NCBI RefSeq assembly: GCF_003946725.1 | Contig: NZ_RHOY01000016.1 | Span: 17,924-81,923 of the forward strand | Direction: 5' to 3' | Source of the DNA: Agrilactobacillus yilanensis | Lineage (GTDB): Bacteria; Bacillota; Bacilli; Lactobacillales; Lactobacillaceae | DNA length: 64,000 nucleotides | In this document: one piece after another, positions 39,192-49,049 of the stretch | Numbering within the stretch: position 1 is the stretch's first letter | How the letters are laid out: every line of letters begins with the position of its first letter | The notes under the pieces: model-generated | What the model was told of the DNA's origin: nothing | Database searches by the model: none | Seen by the model: the letters and a program-made list of their open reading frames with translations, nothing else | Position numbers and translations under genes: made by a program

Positions 39192-40148
39192 TTGAAGAAA
39201 AATCTTAAATTTAATGCAATTTGGCTTTTGATCGCCATCGCTGGCTGGATTTTGATCAATGTCCTTGAAGGCGTCGGCATTATTGACCAGTTTGCGGAAA
39301 ATACGTTAGTTTTGATTGGGATTAATATTATTTTAGCAACGGGGTTAAACTTAATTATTGGTTTTTCCGGACAGTTTTCTTTAGGGCATGCGGGTTTTAT
39401 GGCTTTAGGCGCTTATGCGGCGGCTTTAGTCACGCAGGCGATTCCAACACCGGGTGGTTTTGTGATCGGGATGGTCGCTGGGATGATCTTGGCCGGTGTC
39501 GTAGCGTTGATCATTGGGATGCCAACATTGCGCTTAAAAGGTGATTATTTAGCCATTGCCACAATGGGTGCGGCGGAGATTATTCGAATTATTATTGTCA
39601 ATCTAAAAATTACCAATGGGCCGGCGGGGCTTTATGGTTTACCACAGTTAGCGAATTGGTCGTTAGTTTATGTTTTAGTCGTGGTGACGACGATCTTTAC
39701 GGTTAATTTTATTCATTCTCGTAATGGCCGGGCAGTGATGTCGGTACGTGAAGATGAAATTGCGGCTGAATCTATGGGGATTAATACGACTAAATTTAAA
39801 GTTGCCGCATTTGTCTTCGGTGGTATGACAGCTGCGATTGGCGGGGCGTTACATGCTAGTTACATTCAAACTATCGCGCCGAATGATTTCGGGATTATGC
39901 AGTCGATTAATATTTTGATTATCGTCGTTATGGGCGGTATTGGCAGTATTACCGGAACATTTGCGGCCGCAATTTTGCTAGGTATTTTGGATATGGTCAT
40001 GCAAAGTTTCGGGGCGTTACGGATGGTCCTTTACTCACTGGCTTTAATTTTAATCATGATCTTCCGGCCTAAGGGCTTGTTTGGGACTTGGGAATTTTCA
40101 GTGAAGCGTTTGTTCAATCGTAAGAAAAAAGCAAAGGAGGGGGCTTAA
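39192..40148 (+). CDS. livM: ABC importer permease, LivM type (318 aa)
   Basis: The second membrane subunit. It shows LNLIIGFSGQFSLGHAGFMALGAYAAAL and REDEIAAESMGINTTKFK (coupling loop), both diagnostic for LivM, and a basic C-terminal tail. Start TTG 39192 follows TAGGTG; an ATG-less longer frame overlaps livH. One base separates it from livG. Confidence 0.92.
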   Translation: MKKNLKFNAIWLLIAIAGWILINVLEGVGIIDQFAENTLVLIGINIILATGLNLIIGFSGQFSLGHAGFMALGAYAAALVTQAIPTPGGFVIGMVAGMILAGVVALIIGMPTLRLKGDYLAIATMGAAEIIRIIIVNLKITNGPAGLYGLPQLANWSLVYVLVVVTTIFTVNFIHSRNGRAVMSVREDEIAAESMGINTTKFKVAAFVFGGMTAAIGGALHASYIQTIAPNDFGIMQSINILIIVVMGGIGSITGTFAAAILLGILDMVMQSFGALRMVLYSLALILIMIFRPKGLFGTWEFSVKRLFNRKKKAKEGA

Positions 40149-40928
40149 ATGGCCGTTTTATTGGATGTTAAAGATTTAACTAAAAATTTCGGTGGCCTGG
40201 CGGCAGTGTCAGATGTTAATTTGCATTTAGATGATAATGAGCTGGTGGCGCTAATTGGCCCCAACGGCGCTGGGAAAACAACGCTATTTAATTTGATGAC
40301 TGGGCAGACCCCGCCTTCTGAAGGCTCTATTTCTTTAAGAACCAACGAAGGAATGCAAGTTTTGAATGGTAAAAAACCTTATCATATTGCGGATATGGGT
40401 TTAGCAAGAACGTTCCAAAATATCCGATTGTTTAAAGAATTAAGTGTATTGGATAATGTTTTAATTTCGATGACGAGCAAAAACAAAGAGAACTTCTTCG
40501 GCAGTTTAATTCGAACGCCTAATTTTTATAAAACTGAGGCGCGTTTACGTAAAGAAGCGCTGGATTTACTAGAAATTTTTGAAATGCAGGACTTAGCGGA
40601 TACATTAGCTTCCAATATGCCTTATGGGGCACAGCGGCGCTTAGAGATTATCCGGGCTTTAGCAACAAAACCTAAAATTTTATTTTTGGACGAACCAGCA
40701 GCCGGAATGAATCCGGAAGAAACGGCAGCTTTAACCGCAACGATTCGACAGATTCAAAAAGATTTTGGGATTACCGTTTTGCTAATTGAACATGATATGT
40801 CCTTAGTGATGAATGTGGCGGAACGCATTTATGTCTTGCAGTACGGGAAATTATTGGCGGAAGGCACGCCTAAAGAAATTCAGTCTAACCAAGCGGTTAT
40901 TGATGCTTATTTAGGAGGTGGCGTTTAA
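40149..40928 (+). CDS. livG: ABC importer ATP-binding protein, LivG type (259 aa)
   Basis: An ATPase with Walker A GPNGAGKTT, Q-loop region TFQNIRLF, a degenerate signature PYGAQRRLEI, Walker B ILFLDEPAAGMN and H-loop IEHDMS. The insert after the Q-loop and the PAAGMNP motif are typical for LivG. ATG 40149 has AAAGGAGGGG. Its end overlaps livF (TAATG). Confidence 0.95.
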   Translation: MAVLLDVKDLTKNFGGLAAVSDVNLHLDDNELVALIGPNGAGKTTLFNLMTGQTPPSEGSISLRTNEGMQVLNGKKPYHIADMGLARTFQNIRLFKELSVLDNVLISMTSKNKENFFGSLIRTPNFYKTEARLRKEALDLLEIFEMQDLADTLASNMPYGAQRRLEIIRALATKPKILFLDEPAAGMNPEETAALTATIRQIQKDFGITVLLIEHDMSLVMNVAERIYVLQYGKLLAEGTPKEIQSNQAVIDAYLGGGV

Positions 40929-41635
40929 TGTTACTACAGGTTAAAGATCTTTCAGTGAATTATGGCGTCATCCAAGCTGTTAAAGGCATTAATTTTGAAG
41001 TAAATGAAGGCGAGATTGTTTCGTTAATCGGTGCCAATGGGGCCGGAAAAAGTACGACGTTGCATGCAATTTCCGGTTTAATTCGGCCAAAAGCCGGTAA
41101 AATTTTGTATAATGACCGTGAGATTCAAAAAGAGAGTTCACAAAAGATTGTTTCCGGTGGGATTTCCCAAGTTCCGGAAGGTCGACATATATTTCCCGGG
41201 TTATCTGTGATGGAAAACTTACAGATGGGTGCTTTTTTACGAAAAGATCGGGATAAGGTAAAAAAGGATTATGCCAATATTTTTGAACGTTTTCCAGTTT
41301 TGGAAGAACGTAAAAATCAAGATGCGGCCACGTTATCTGGTGGTGAACAGCAGATGTTAGCGATGGGCCGAGCTTTGATGGCAGCGCCTAAATTATTGCT
41401 ATTAGATGAACCGTCCATGGGTTTGGCGCCAATTTTTATTAATGAAATTTTTGATATTATTGAAGAAATCAAGCGAAATGGGACGACGGTTTTGTTAATT
41501 GAGCAAAATGCGGCTAAGGCTTTGTCAATTGCGGATCGCGGGTATGTGTTGTCGGTCGGCAAGATTGTACTGAGTGGGACTGGGGCAGAATTATTAAGTA
41601 ATGATGCCGTTCAAAAAGCCTATCTTGGCGGTTAA
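40928..41635 (+). CDS. livF: ABC importer ATP-binding protein, LivF type (235 aa)
   Basis: An ATPase with Walker A GANGAGKST, VPEGRHIFPGLSVMENL (the LivF-specific region), signature LSGGEQQMLA, Walker B LLLDEPSMGL and H-loop IEQNA. Translationally coupled to livG. It completes a five-part importer with one ATPase dimer of LivG-LivF. Confidence 0.95.
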   Translation: MLLQVKDLSVNYGVIQAVKGINFEVNEGEIVSLIGANGAGKSTTLHAISGLIRPKAGKILYNDREIQKESSQKIVSGGISQVPEGRHIFPGLSVMENLQMGAFLRKDRDKVKKDYANIFERFPVLEERKNQDAATLSGGEQQMLAMGRALMAAPKLLLLDEPSMGLAPIFINEIFDIIEEIKRNGTTVLLIEQNAAKALSIADRGYVLSVGKIVLSGTGAELLSNDAVQKAYLGG

Positions 41636-41686
41636 TTAAAGTGATTTAAGGCGATGGCCTGGATGCTTAAAAGGAGGAATAAGGCG

Positions 41687-42343
41687 ATGAGTGTTTCAGA
41701 TTTTATGACCACAACGTTAATTACGGTAACACCAGATGTGCGCATCAATGATGCCGTTGATTTAATGCGGACACATAAGATTCATCGCTTGCCAGTTGTC
41801 GATAATGGGCGATTGGTAGGCTTAGTAACACAGGGGATTATTGAAGCAGCTATGCCGTCAAAGGCGACGAGTTTAAGTGTTTATGAAATGAATTATTTAT
41901 TAAATAAAACAACGGTTAAAGACGTGATGGAAAAAAGTGTACTGACCATTGCCCCAGCGGCTTCTTTAGAAGATGCCATTTATAAAATGCGTCAATACAA
42001 TATCGGTGTTTTACCAGTTTTAGATGCTCAAGGCCATTTACAAGGTATTATTACCAATAATGATATTTTTGATGCTTTCTTAGACTTAGCAGGTTACAAT
42101 GCTGGGGGCACGCAAGTAGCGGTTAAGACGGAAAAAGATGAGGTTGGTTTCTTAGCTAAAGTCGGAGCGGCGTTAGCTGAAAATAAATACAGCATTTTGA
42201 CATTAGTCGTTAACCGCCGGGCTAATGAGCAGATTATTCAGATTCATGTGGCGGCGACAGATCCGCAAGGCGTTAAAACCGCTTTAGAGGCTGCTGGCTT
42301 TGAAGTCGTCCAAGCTGAGCTAGCTAAGAATGAAACAGATTAA
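41687..42343 (+). CDS. CBS-pair and ACT-domain protein, AcuB-like (219 aa)
   Basis: Two CBS domains (about 1-60 and 75-135: VSDFMTTTLITVTP..., VKDVMEKSVLTIAP...) followed by an ACT-like domain (about 145-215). Such proteins bind adenosine nucleotides and amino acids and can act as sensors. ATG 41687 is set by AAAAGGAGGAA. The gene is 51 bp after livF and probably in the same transcript, so a link between amino acid uptake and energy state is possible, but this is inference. Confidence 0.82.
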   Translation: MSVSDFMTTTLITVTPDVRINDAVDLMRTHKIHRLPVVDNGRLVGLVTQGIIEAAMPSKATSLSVYEMNYLLNKTTVKDVMEKSVLTIAPAASLEDAIYKMRQYNIGVLPVLDAQGHLQGIITNNDIFDAFLDLAGYNAGGTQVAVKTEKDEVGFLAKVGAALAENKYSILTLVVNRRANEQIIQIHVAATDPQGVKTALEAAGFEVVQAELAKNETD

Positions 42344-42397
42344 AAAGCGCTAGGCGGCTGTTAAATACAGCAATTAAGCTTTTAAAATAATAAACTA

Positions 42398-42438
42398 AAA
42401 AAGATCTAGGCCGAAAAACCGACTTAGATCTTTTTTAA
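42398..42438 (+). terminator. Terminator of the ABC importer operon
   Basis: AAAAGATCTAGGCCG / CGACTTAGATCTTTT stem with small internal mismatches and T6. Confidence 0.9.
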
Positions 42439-42442
42439 AGCA

Positions 42443-42478
42443 AAAAAATAAGACTAACAGTAATGTCAGTCTTATTGC
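42443..42478 (-). terminator. Terminator of fba
   Basis: Read leftward: AATAAGACT / AGTCTTATT, 9-bp stem, followed by T7. It lies 10 bp after the fba stop and back-to-back with the importer terminator. Confidence 0.88.
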
Positions 42479-42487
42479 TTATGAAAT

Positions 42488-43369
42488 TTAGATGTTTTCA
42501 GGAACAAGTTTAACAGAAGGTGTACCGAACCATTCGATATGTTCTTCAACAGTGTTCTTGATAGCTTCTGTACCAGGTGCTAAGACTTTACGAGGATCAA
42601 AGCCTTTAGTTTCGTGGTCTTTGTTTTCTTCGATGTATTTACGGATTTCTTTTGCCCAAGCAATTTGTTGTTCAGTATTAACGTTGACTTTAGCAACACC
42701 TAAGCCAATTGCTTTTTGAATTTGATCAACAGGGATGCCAGAACCACCATGTAATACTAATGGAATAGAAACAGCGTCTGTTAATTCTTTCAAACGGTCA
42801 AAGTTTAAACCTTGCCAGTTTGCAGGGTAAACACCGTGGATATTACCAATACCTGCAGCTAAGAAGTCGATGCCAGTAGCAGCTAATTGTTTAGCTTCTT
42901 CAACGTCAGCTAATTCACCAGCGCCGATGATACCGTCTTCTTCACCACCAATAGAACCTACTTCTGCTTCAACAGAAATACCTTTAGCATGTGCTAAAGC
43001 AACAAGTTCTTTAGTCTTTTCTAAGTTTTCTTTGAAGTCTAAATCATGACCATCAAACATAACTGAGTTGTAACCAGCAGCGATTGCAGCTTTAGCAGCG
43101 TCGTAGTTACCATGATCTAAATGCATGATGATTGGGACTGTGATTTCCATTGATTTGATTGTGTCTTGAACTAAATGTTGTACAAGTTCGTAACCACCCA
43201 TGTACTTAGCAGCACCCATAGAAGTTTGAATGATGATAGGCGCATTCTTTTCTTGAGCAGCAGCTAAGATTGCACGTGTCCATTCCAAGTTATTTGTGTT
43301 AAAAGCACCAATTGCGTAATGACCTTTTTGAGCACCTGCAACGATTTCTGTACCATGAACTAAAGACAT
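42488..43369 (-). CDS. fba: Fructose-bisphosphate aldolase, class II (293 aa)
   Basis: The glycolytic zinc aldolase. Zn and active-site motifs include IIMHLDHGNYDA (catalytic Asp and Zn His), IGNIHGVYP, and VLHGGSGIP. The length matches the short class II type of Lactobacillales. ATG 43369 follows TGGAGG. An extended -10 promoter (TG-c-TACACT, -10 at 43415-43410) lies about 40 bp upstream. Strongly biased codon use is consistent with high expression. Confidence 0.97.
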   Translation of the reverse strand: MSLVHGTEIVAGAQKGHYAIGAFNTNNLEWTRAILAAAQEKNAPIIIQTSMGAAKYMGGYELVQHLVQDTIKSMEITVPIIMHLDHGNYDAAKAAIAAGYNSVMFDGHDLDFKENLEKTKELVALAHAKGISVEAEVGSIGGEEDGIIGAGELADVEEAKQLAATGIDFLAAGIGNIHGVYPANWQGLNFDRLKELTDAVSIPLVLHGGSGIPVDQIQKAIGLGVAKVNVNTEQQIAWAKEIRKYIEENKDHETKGFDPRKVLAPGTEAIKNTVEEHIEWFGTPSVKLVPENI

Positions 43370-43567
43370 TATATAGCCTCCAAATTAAAAAATTTTTATC
43401 ATCGAGTTTAGTGTAGCATTTTTTTGGAAATAATGAAACAGATTTATGAAAAAACTTATTATCAAAGTCGAATTAAAGCCCTTACATGGCTAAACAACAG
43501 CGCTAAAGCCTATGAAAAGACAACACAAATGAAACAGCGTTATAAAGCGCTTAAGTCGCTGCAGATT

Positions 43568-44506
43568 TCAAAGTGTCTTTAATTTCCCTTTAAAGTCGGC
43601 TAATTTGTGATAACCTTTGGCGTTCATTATATCAGCTAACTCGGCAGCAAGGCGAGTAAAAACATCTGGCCCATCTTTCATCAATTGTGTGCCTACCTGG
43701 ACTAAATCTGCCCCAGCCAATAAGTGGGCAAAAACATCTGCCCCATTTTCAATACCGCCGGTGCCAATAATGGCAATTTCAGGGTTCAAACGTTGTCTAA
43801 AGGCATGCACATTGGCCAACGCTGTTGGTAAGACATAAGCGCCGCCTAAACCGCCAAAACCGCCTTTAGGCTTGATCGCAACGGTTTCAGAGTCCACGTC
43901 AATATACAAGCCGTTGCCAATACTGTTGATGGTATTGATGTAAGCTAGCGGATATTGATTTAAAATTTGGGCTACAATATCGAATTGGGTTAAATCAAAG
44001 TAAGGTGGCAACTTTACCCCTAGTGGCTTGTGGAAACGCTCAAAAGCCGCAGCAAGCATCTTTTCAGTGGCTTCAAAGTCGTAAGCAACTTGTGGTTTAC
44101 CCGGGACGTTGGGGCAAGATAGATTTAATTCGGTTAAACCATTAAAATCACTTTGATCGATAGTGCTCAGCATGTCCAAATCTTCGGCCATACTAATGCC
44201 GGCAACGGATAAAAATAGCGTCGGTACTGTCGGGTCGGCCTGTTTTTTAAGAACGTAGTCTAAATAATAAGCTAAACCTTCATTGGGTAGACCCATAGAA
44301 TTAATACTGCCTAGGGCTAAATTACGGTAGCGAGGTTCAGGATTGCCTGCTCGGTAATTGATTGTGGCACTTTTAGTCACTAAAGTACCGGCTTTAGAAG
44401 CCAGTAAATTATCTAATTCTTCTGTGGTATAACAATAGACACCGGAGGCATTCATCAGTGGTGTTTGGAAAGTATGGTCGTGGAAACTGGCAGTTAAATC
44501 AGCCAA
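43568..44506 (-). CDS. pyrD: Dihydroorotate dehydrogenase, class 1A (312 aa)
   Basis: Oxidises dihydroorotate to orotate in pyrimidine synthesis. The segment [12 protein letters not shown] contains the catalytic Cys that marks class 1A, the cytosolic fumarate-reducing dimeric type also known as PyrDA. FMN and substrate residues are seen in NSMGLPNEG and IGTGGIENG. It stands alone, away from other pyr genes; no pyrK-like gene is near, agreeing with class 1A. Confidence 0.93.
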   Translation of the reverse strand: MADLTASFHDHTFQTPLMNASGVYCYTTEELDNLLASKAGTLVTKSATINYRAGNPEPRYRNLALGSINSMGLPNEGLAYYLDYVLKKQADPTVPTLFLSVAGISMAEDLDMLSTIDQSDFNGLTELNLSCPNVPGKPQVAYDFEATEKMLAAAFERFHKPLGVKLPPYFDLTQFDIVAQILNQYPLAYINTINSIGNGLYIDVDSETVAIKPKGGFGGLGGAYVLPTALANVHAFRQRLNPEIAIIGTGGIENGADVFAHLLAGADLVQVGTQLMKDGPDVFTRLAAELADIMNAKGYHKLADFKGKLKTL

Positions 44507-44619
44507 TAGGAAAGACTCCCTTCAAAAATTAGGTTTAATTGTATTTAAGCATAATGCCCTAAGGCTTGCAATTATTGTTATAATGAAAAAACGAACAATG
44601 AAATCAGGTGAATCACAGA

Positions 44620-45795
44620 GTGAAAGGAAAACAGTTATTTTTAACGATTTTACTAGGGACTTTAAGTGCCTTTGGGCCATTGTCGCTAGATATGTATTTA
44701 CCGGCACTGCCGGATTTACAGCAAGGGTTACAAACAACCCAATCTTTAGCACAGCTATCAATTACAGCCTGTTTGCTAGGCTTAGCCATTGGACAAGTGA
44801 TTATTGGGCCAATTAGTGACCATTATGGTCGACGGTGGCCCCTATTAATTGGGGTGGCCTTATTTGCTGTGACCTCATTTGTCATCGCGGGTGTGACGCA
44901 AATCAGTACACTCTTAATTTTACGATTTATTCAAGGCTTAGGTGGCTCTTCAGGACAAGTTTTATCCCGTTCAATTGCCCGGGATCAATTTTCGGGGAAA
45001 CCGCTATCTAGATTTTTGGCGGTATTAATGGCGATTAATGGTATTTTTCCAATTATTGCGCCTTTATTTGGGGGCTTAGCCATCAAATTTACGAACTGGC
45101 AAGGGATTTTTGTGATTTTAGGTATTATTGGGATTATTTTAATTCTTTGTGTTTTATTCTTTTTACCGGAGAGTCTCGTCAAAGAAAAACGGACAGTCAG
45201 TTCCAGTCGGGCCTATCGAGAAATGGGCCTCTTATTGCGTTCTAGAAACTTTATGACTTATGTACTAACGCAAGGCTTTGTGATGGGCGCATTATTTATT
45301 TACATTGCCGGTTCAACTTTTGTTTTTCAAGGGCTGTACCACATGTCACCGCAGCTATTTAGTTTTATTTATGCCATTAATGGCTTATCTATTGTCTTTG
45401 GTAGCCGTTTGGTAGGAACGTTGATCAATCGCTTTGAGGAAGAAACAATTTTAAAATATAGTATTTATGCGGGCGTTGGCATTGCGATTTTAATGAGTTT
45501 GAGTCTATTATTGCCGCCAAATCAGTATTTATTGATGATCGGTTTATTCTTAATTGTCTTTACTTTAGGCAGTGTGAATACCGTAGCCACCTCAATTGCG
45601 ATGAATTTAGAAGGCGACAAGGCTGGTGGGGCTTCGGCGTTATTAGGCTTAGCTATGAATGCCATTGGTGGTTTGGCTACACCGTTAGTCGGCTTGTTTA
45701 GCACCAACTCACAAGCGCCGATGGTTTTATTGATGTTAGCCACACAAATCATCGGTTTGTTGATTTATCGCTTTTTACCTGAAAAAAGGGCGTGA
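44620..45795 (+). CDS. MFS drug exporter, Bcr/CflA type (391 aa)
   Basis: A 12-segment major facilitator with GPLSLDMYLPALPDL near the N-terminus and GPISDHYGRRWPLL (motif A), both typical of the Bcr/CflA subfamily exporting drugs or small metabolites. GTG 44620 is preferred, as AGGTG lies 5' of it; the GTG at 44608 is part of that region. Substrate not predictable. Confidence 0.88.
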   Translation: MKGKQLFLTILLGTLSAFGPLSLDMYLPALPDLQQGLQTTQSLAQLSITACLLGLAIGQVIIGPISDHYGRRWPLLIGVALFAVTSFVIAGVTQISTLLILRFIQGLGGSSGQVLSRSIARDQFSGKPLSRFLAVLMAINGIFPIIAPLFGGLAIKFTNWQGIFVILGIIGIILILCVLFFLPESLVKEKRTVSSSRAYREMGLLLRSRNFMTYVLTQGFVMGALFIYIAGSTFVFQGLYHMSPQLFSFIYAINGLSIVFGSRLVGTLINRFEEETILKYSIYAGVGIAILMSLSLLLPPNQYLLMIGLFLIVFTLGSVNTVATSIAMNLEGDKAGGASALLGLAMNAIGGLATPLVGLFSTNSQAPMVLLMLATQIIGLLIYRFLPEKRA

Positions 45796-45856
45796 CGGTC
45801 AAGGTTTTAGCTGATTTTTCGGGCTATATTTAGAGCTTAATGCAAAAAAAGGCACA

Positions 45857-45884
45857 AAAAAAACCACCATATGGTGGTTTTTTT
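45857..45884. terminator. Bidirectional terminator between MFS and csp genes
   Basis: AAAACCACCATATGGTGGTTTT, a self-complementary 11-bp-arm hairpin with A- and T-runs on either side. Confidence 0.9.
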
Positions 45885-45901
45885 AAAATCAGAAATTCTG
45901 A

Positions 45902-46102
45902 TTAAAGTTTAGTAACGTTAGCAGCTTGTGGGCCACGATCGCTTTCTTCAACGTCAAAAGAAACTTTTTGACCTTCGTCAAGACTCTTGTAACCGTCACC
46001 TTGGATAGCTGAGAAGTGAACGAAAATGTCGTTGCCTTCGTCAGTAGTAATAAAGCCATAGCCTTTGTCTGCGTTAAACCATTTAACTGTACCGTTTTGC
46101 AT
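45902..46102 (-). CDS. Cold-shock protein (66 aa)
   Basis: A 66-residue OB-fold RNA chaperone. It has [19 protein letters not shown] with RNP1 KGYGFI and RNP2 DIFVHFSAI, and [10 protein letters not shown] at the end. ATG 46102 is set by GAAAGGAA. It is a CspA/CspB family member; the paralogue letter is not assigned. Monocistronic. Confidence 0.95.
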   Translation of the reverse strand: MQNGTVKWFNADKGYGFITTDEGNDIFVHFSAIQGDGYKSLDEGQKVSFDVEESDRGPQAANVTKL

Positions 46103-46248
46103 GTTTATAAATTCCTTTCGTACTAACAAACCCTAAGTGACAAACAATATTGTAACCGCTGAAAGAAATCTATAAAGCAAAGACTTATAAAACTCCGTTC
46201 CATCAATCACTAATTAGTAGATTAACACACTTGAGAATCTAAAGCAAA

Positions 46249-47646
46249 CTATTTATCGGAAGTTTGCAAATTGCTATGACGAATACCATAACTCATGTAA
46301 ATGATGACGCCGATAACAAACCAGATAAGGGAAGCAATCCAAGTTGCCACTTGTAAACGGGTCATTAGATATAAACAAAGACCTAAGGAAATTACCGGTA
46401 AAACTGGATAAAGTGGTACTTTAAAGCCGTCATTACTGATGTCTTTGCGTTTACGTAACGGTAAAATACCAATGGATACAAATGAAAAGGCAATTAAAGT
46501 ACCAATATTAACTAGTTCTGCAAGTTGACTAATGTTAAAAAAGCCGCTCATCAAGGAAATAATAATTGTCACCGTAATCAAACTATGATTTGGTAAATGA
46601 TTTTTATCATTAATTTTACCTAAGAATTTTGGCAATAAGCCATCACGGCCAATTGCGTAAACTAAACGGGAACTACTGTAAATCATCGTGACCATCATCG
46701 TAAACATACCAGCCATAGCCCCAATTGAGATAATTCCAGCGACACCGTTTAAGTGAACTAATTGCAAGGCAAAAGAAACAGGATCGGCAACGTTTAATTT
46801 TGTATAAGGCACCATCCCGGTCAAAATAACAGAAACAGCCATATATAAAATTGTGGCAATGATCAAAGTACCAATAATCCCAATCGGTAAATTCTTTTGC
46901 GGTTCTTTAACTTCCGGTGCGGAAGAAGAAACGGCATCAAAGCCTAAATAAGCAAAAAATACGGTGGCCGCCCCGTTGAAAATCCCGATCTTACCAAATG
47001 GCAAGAAAGGAGACCAGTTACTAGGCTTAACATAAAAGAAACCAACAATAATAAACAAAACAATAATTAGGATCTTGACGACAACCATGATGTCATTGAT
47101 CCGCATTGAAGATTTCATGCCGCGGGATAACATCCAAGTAATCAGCCAAACGACTAAGATGGCGACTAAATTCACGTAAGTCCCTTGACCCGGGGTAAAC
47201 GCCCCAGAAATAGCCGCGGGTAAATGAAGTCCAAAGCCTTTCAAAAAGGCCCCAAAGTAAGCTGAAAAACCAACAGAAACAGCGGCAACGGCTAACATGT
47301 ATTCTAAAATTAAAGCCCAGCCGATCACCCAACCGATAAATTGACCGAAGACGATGTTACCGTAAGAATACGCACTGCCAGCAACAGGCAAAGAGGAAGC
47401 GAATTCTGCGTAACACATCGCCGCAGTGGCACAAACTAAAGCAGCAACTAAAAAACTTAAAATAATCCCTGGACCACTCGTCGTTGCCGCCACAGTTCCT
47501 GGCAAAATAAATATACCAGTTCCGATAACGGCCCCAATCCCTAAAGCCATTAAATCTCTAGCTTTTAAGGTCTTTTGAAATTTAACATCCTCACTTAAAT
47601 ATTGATGGATATTTGCTTTACGGGTCATTTTCTCCCAAACAGACAT
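46249..47646 (-). CDS. APC-family amino acid permease, cationic amino acid transporter type (465 aa)
   Basis: Twelve to fourteen hydrophobic segments. ARDLMALGIGAVIGTGIFILPG at segment 1 contains the glycine-rich unwound substrate site. FFAYLGFDAVSSSAPEVKEPQKNLP is conserved in YfnA/CAT transporters. It probably takes up an amino acid by proton symport; the exact substrate is unknown. Stands alone. ATG 47646 with AAGGAG upstream. Confidence 0.9.
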   Translation of the reverse strand: MSVWEKMTRKANIHQYLSEDVKFQKTLKARDLMALGIGAVIGTGIFILPGTVAATTSGPGIILSFLVAALVCATAAMCYAEFASSLPVAGSAYSYGNIVFGQFIGWVIGWALILEYMLAVAAVSVGFSAYFGAFLKGFGLHLPAAISGAFTPGQGTYVNLVAILVVWLITWMLSRGMKSSMRINDIMVVVKILIIVLFIIVGFFYVKPSNWSPFLPFGKIGIFNGAATVFFAYLGFDAVSSSAPEVKEPQKNLPIGIIGTLIIATILYMAVSVILTGMVPYTKLNVADPVSFALQLVHLNGVAGIISIGAMAGMFTMMVTMIYSSSRLVYAIGRDGLLPKFLGKINDKNHLPNHSLITVTIIISLMSGFFNISQLAELVNIGTLIAFSFVSIGILPLRKRKDISNDGFKVPLYPVLPVISLGLCLYLMTRLQVATWIASLIWFVIGVIIYMSYGIRHSNLQTSDK

Positions 47647-47752
47647 AAAGAACTCCTTTAATCATTTTTTAATCTTTAGAATAGTGTATAAATACAGTTA
47701 TGTCAATGTTAAGAGCTATAAAAAAACTCGAAAGTTAGTAAATTCTAACAAT

Positions 47753-48514
47753 TTAAAAGTAAACTTTCTGAACTTCACCAGCATTAAGAATTTGTTGTCC
47801 GGCGTCCGTTTGTAAAATTAAAGCACCTTTATCTGTAATATCTACAACGATGCCTTCAGTCGTAGCAGCCCCAATTTTTAAAGCGACCCTTTTATGCGTT
47901 AAAAAAGCATGTTGCCGGTAATAGGATAAGTATTTGCCGGTTTGATAAGTTTGGACCATCTGCGGCAAGGTATTGAGCAGGGTTACGCAAAAATCTGTAA
48001 TATTTCCCGGGACATTAAGGCCACCGACTTTATTTTGCAAAGTAGTGGGTAATGCTGTCGGTGTTTTTAAATTAATACCCATGCCGAGAATCACCGCCAC
48101 ATGACCTGGGGTTGTTGGGATCGTTTCCGCTAAAATCCCGCATACTTTTTTAGTCTGTAAGTAAAGATCGTTGACCCACTTAATTTGGGGTTCCACATGG
48201 AACACTTGGGTAATGGCCTGGGCAACGACGACTGCGGCGCTGGTTGTCAATAAGCCTGGCGCTAACTGGGCAATTGGGCAGTCAAAAGTATAGGTTAAAT
48301 AAATCCCTGTACCCGCTGGTGATAAGAATTGCCGATTTAAGCGACCTTTACCAGCCGTTTGCTGATCAGCTAAAATAAAAAAGGGGGGTGCTGTCTTAGA
48401 AACCAGTGTTTTGGCAGTGGTGTTCGTAGAATCAATGGTTTCATAATAAAACAACGCCGGCTGACTTGTTGGACTGAGCTGCGTTTTTTGACGGATCTCT
48501 TGAATCGCCACCAT
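47753..48514 (-). CDS. birA: Biotin-[acetyl-CoA-carboxylase] ligase without DNA-binding domain (253 aa)
   Basis: Attaches biotin to carrier lysines. YYETIDSTNTTAK, DQQTAGKGRLNRQF (the GRGR-type biotinyl-AMP loop) and IKWVNDLYL are visible. It has no N-terminal helix-turn-helix, so it is the monofunctional type. OadD (Lys88) at 2729-3097 is one likely substrate. The start overlaps the region just after comEB (one base between stop and ATG), so the pair is co-transcribed. Confidence 0.93.
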   Translation of the reverse strand: MVAIQEIRQKTQLSPTSQPALFYYETIDSTNTTAKTLVSKTAPPFFILADQQTAGKGRLNRQFLSPAGTGIYLTYTFDCPIAQLAPGLLTTSAAVVVAQAITQVFHVEPQIKWVNDLYLQTKKVCGILAETIPTTPGHVAVILGMGINLKTPTALPTTLQNKVGGLNVPGNITDFCVTLLNTLPQMVQTYQTGKYLSYYRQHAFLTHKRVALKIGAATTEGIVVDITDKGALILQTDAGQQILNAGEVQKVYF

Positions 48515-48515
48515 C

Positions 48516-48995
48516 TTAATGATCAGCCTTATTTGGTGCGATTGCTACTTTATGGACAGCGATATGATGGGTTTTCATCAGTTCTACCGCATAAGGGTCG
48601 TTATGGTAGTCGTGACAGTAACTAATCGAAACAATGCCAGCTTGAATTAACGCTTTAGTACAATTCAGGCAAGGGAAATGAGTGACAAATAAAGCAGCAC
48701 CCTTTGTCCGAATCCCATTGGCCGCACACTGTAAAATCGCATTTAATTCAGAGTGAACGGTGCGAATACAATGCCCATGATCCATTAAATGACCAGCATC
48801 ATCACAATGGGGTTCACCGACAACACTGCCGTTATAACCAGTCGCGATGATCCGTTTATCCCGGACTAAAACACTGCCCACAGTAGCCCGTTCACAAGTT
48901 GAACGTTCCGCCACATTGATAGCTAATTTCATAAAATACTCATCCCAAGTTTCCCGATTTTTAGCACGTTTTGATGGTTCAATTGTATAAGTCAT
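48516..48995 (-). CDS. comEB: dCMP deaminase / ComEB-family cytidylate deaminase (159 aa)
   Basis: A zinc deaminase converting dCMP to dUMP for dTTP synthesis. Catalytic HSELNAI gives the Zn His and catalytic Glu, and PCLNCTKAL the two Zn Cys. The additional upstream Cys/His residues of dCMP deaminases (CDDAGHLMDHGHC) are present. ATG 48995 follows TGGAGG. First gene of a two-gene transcript with birA. Confidence 0.92.
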   Translation of the reverse strand: MTYTIEPSKRAKNRETWDEYFMKLAINVAERSTCERATVGSVLVRDKRIIATGYNGSVVGEPHCDDAGHLMDHGHCIRTVHSELNAILQCAANGIRTKGAALFVTHFPCLNCTKALIQAGIVSISYCHDYHNDPYAVELMKTHHIAVHKVAIAPNKADH

Positions 48996-49017
48996 TTAAA
49001 AACCTCCATAAATTATG

Positions 49018-49049
49018 TAAAAAAAGAGCGGGCTAATTGCCCGCCCTTT
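49018..49049 (-). terminator. Terminator of the cell-envelope gene group
   Basis: Read leftward: GCGGGC / GCCCGC (extended by G-T pairs) followed by CT and T6. It directly follows the stop of the 280-aa membrane protein gene. Confidence 0.85.
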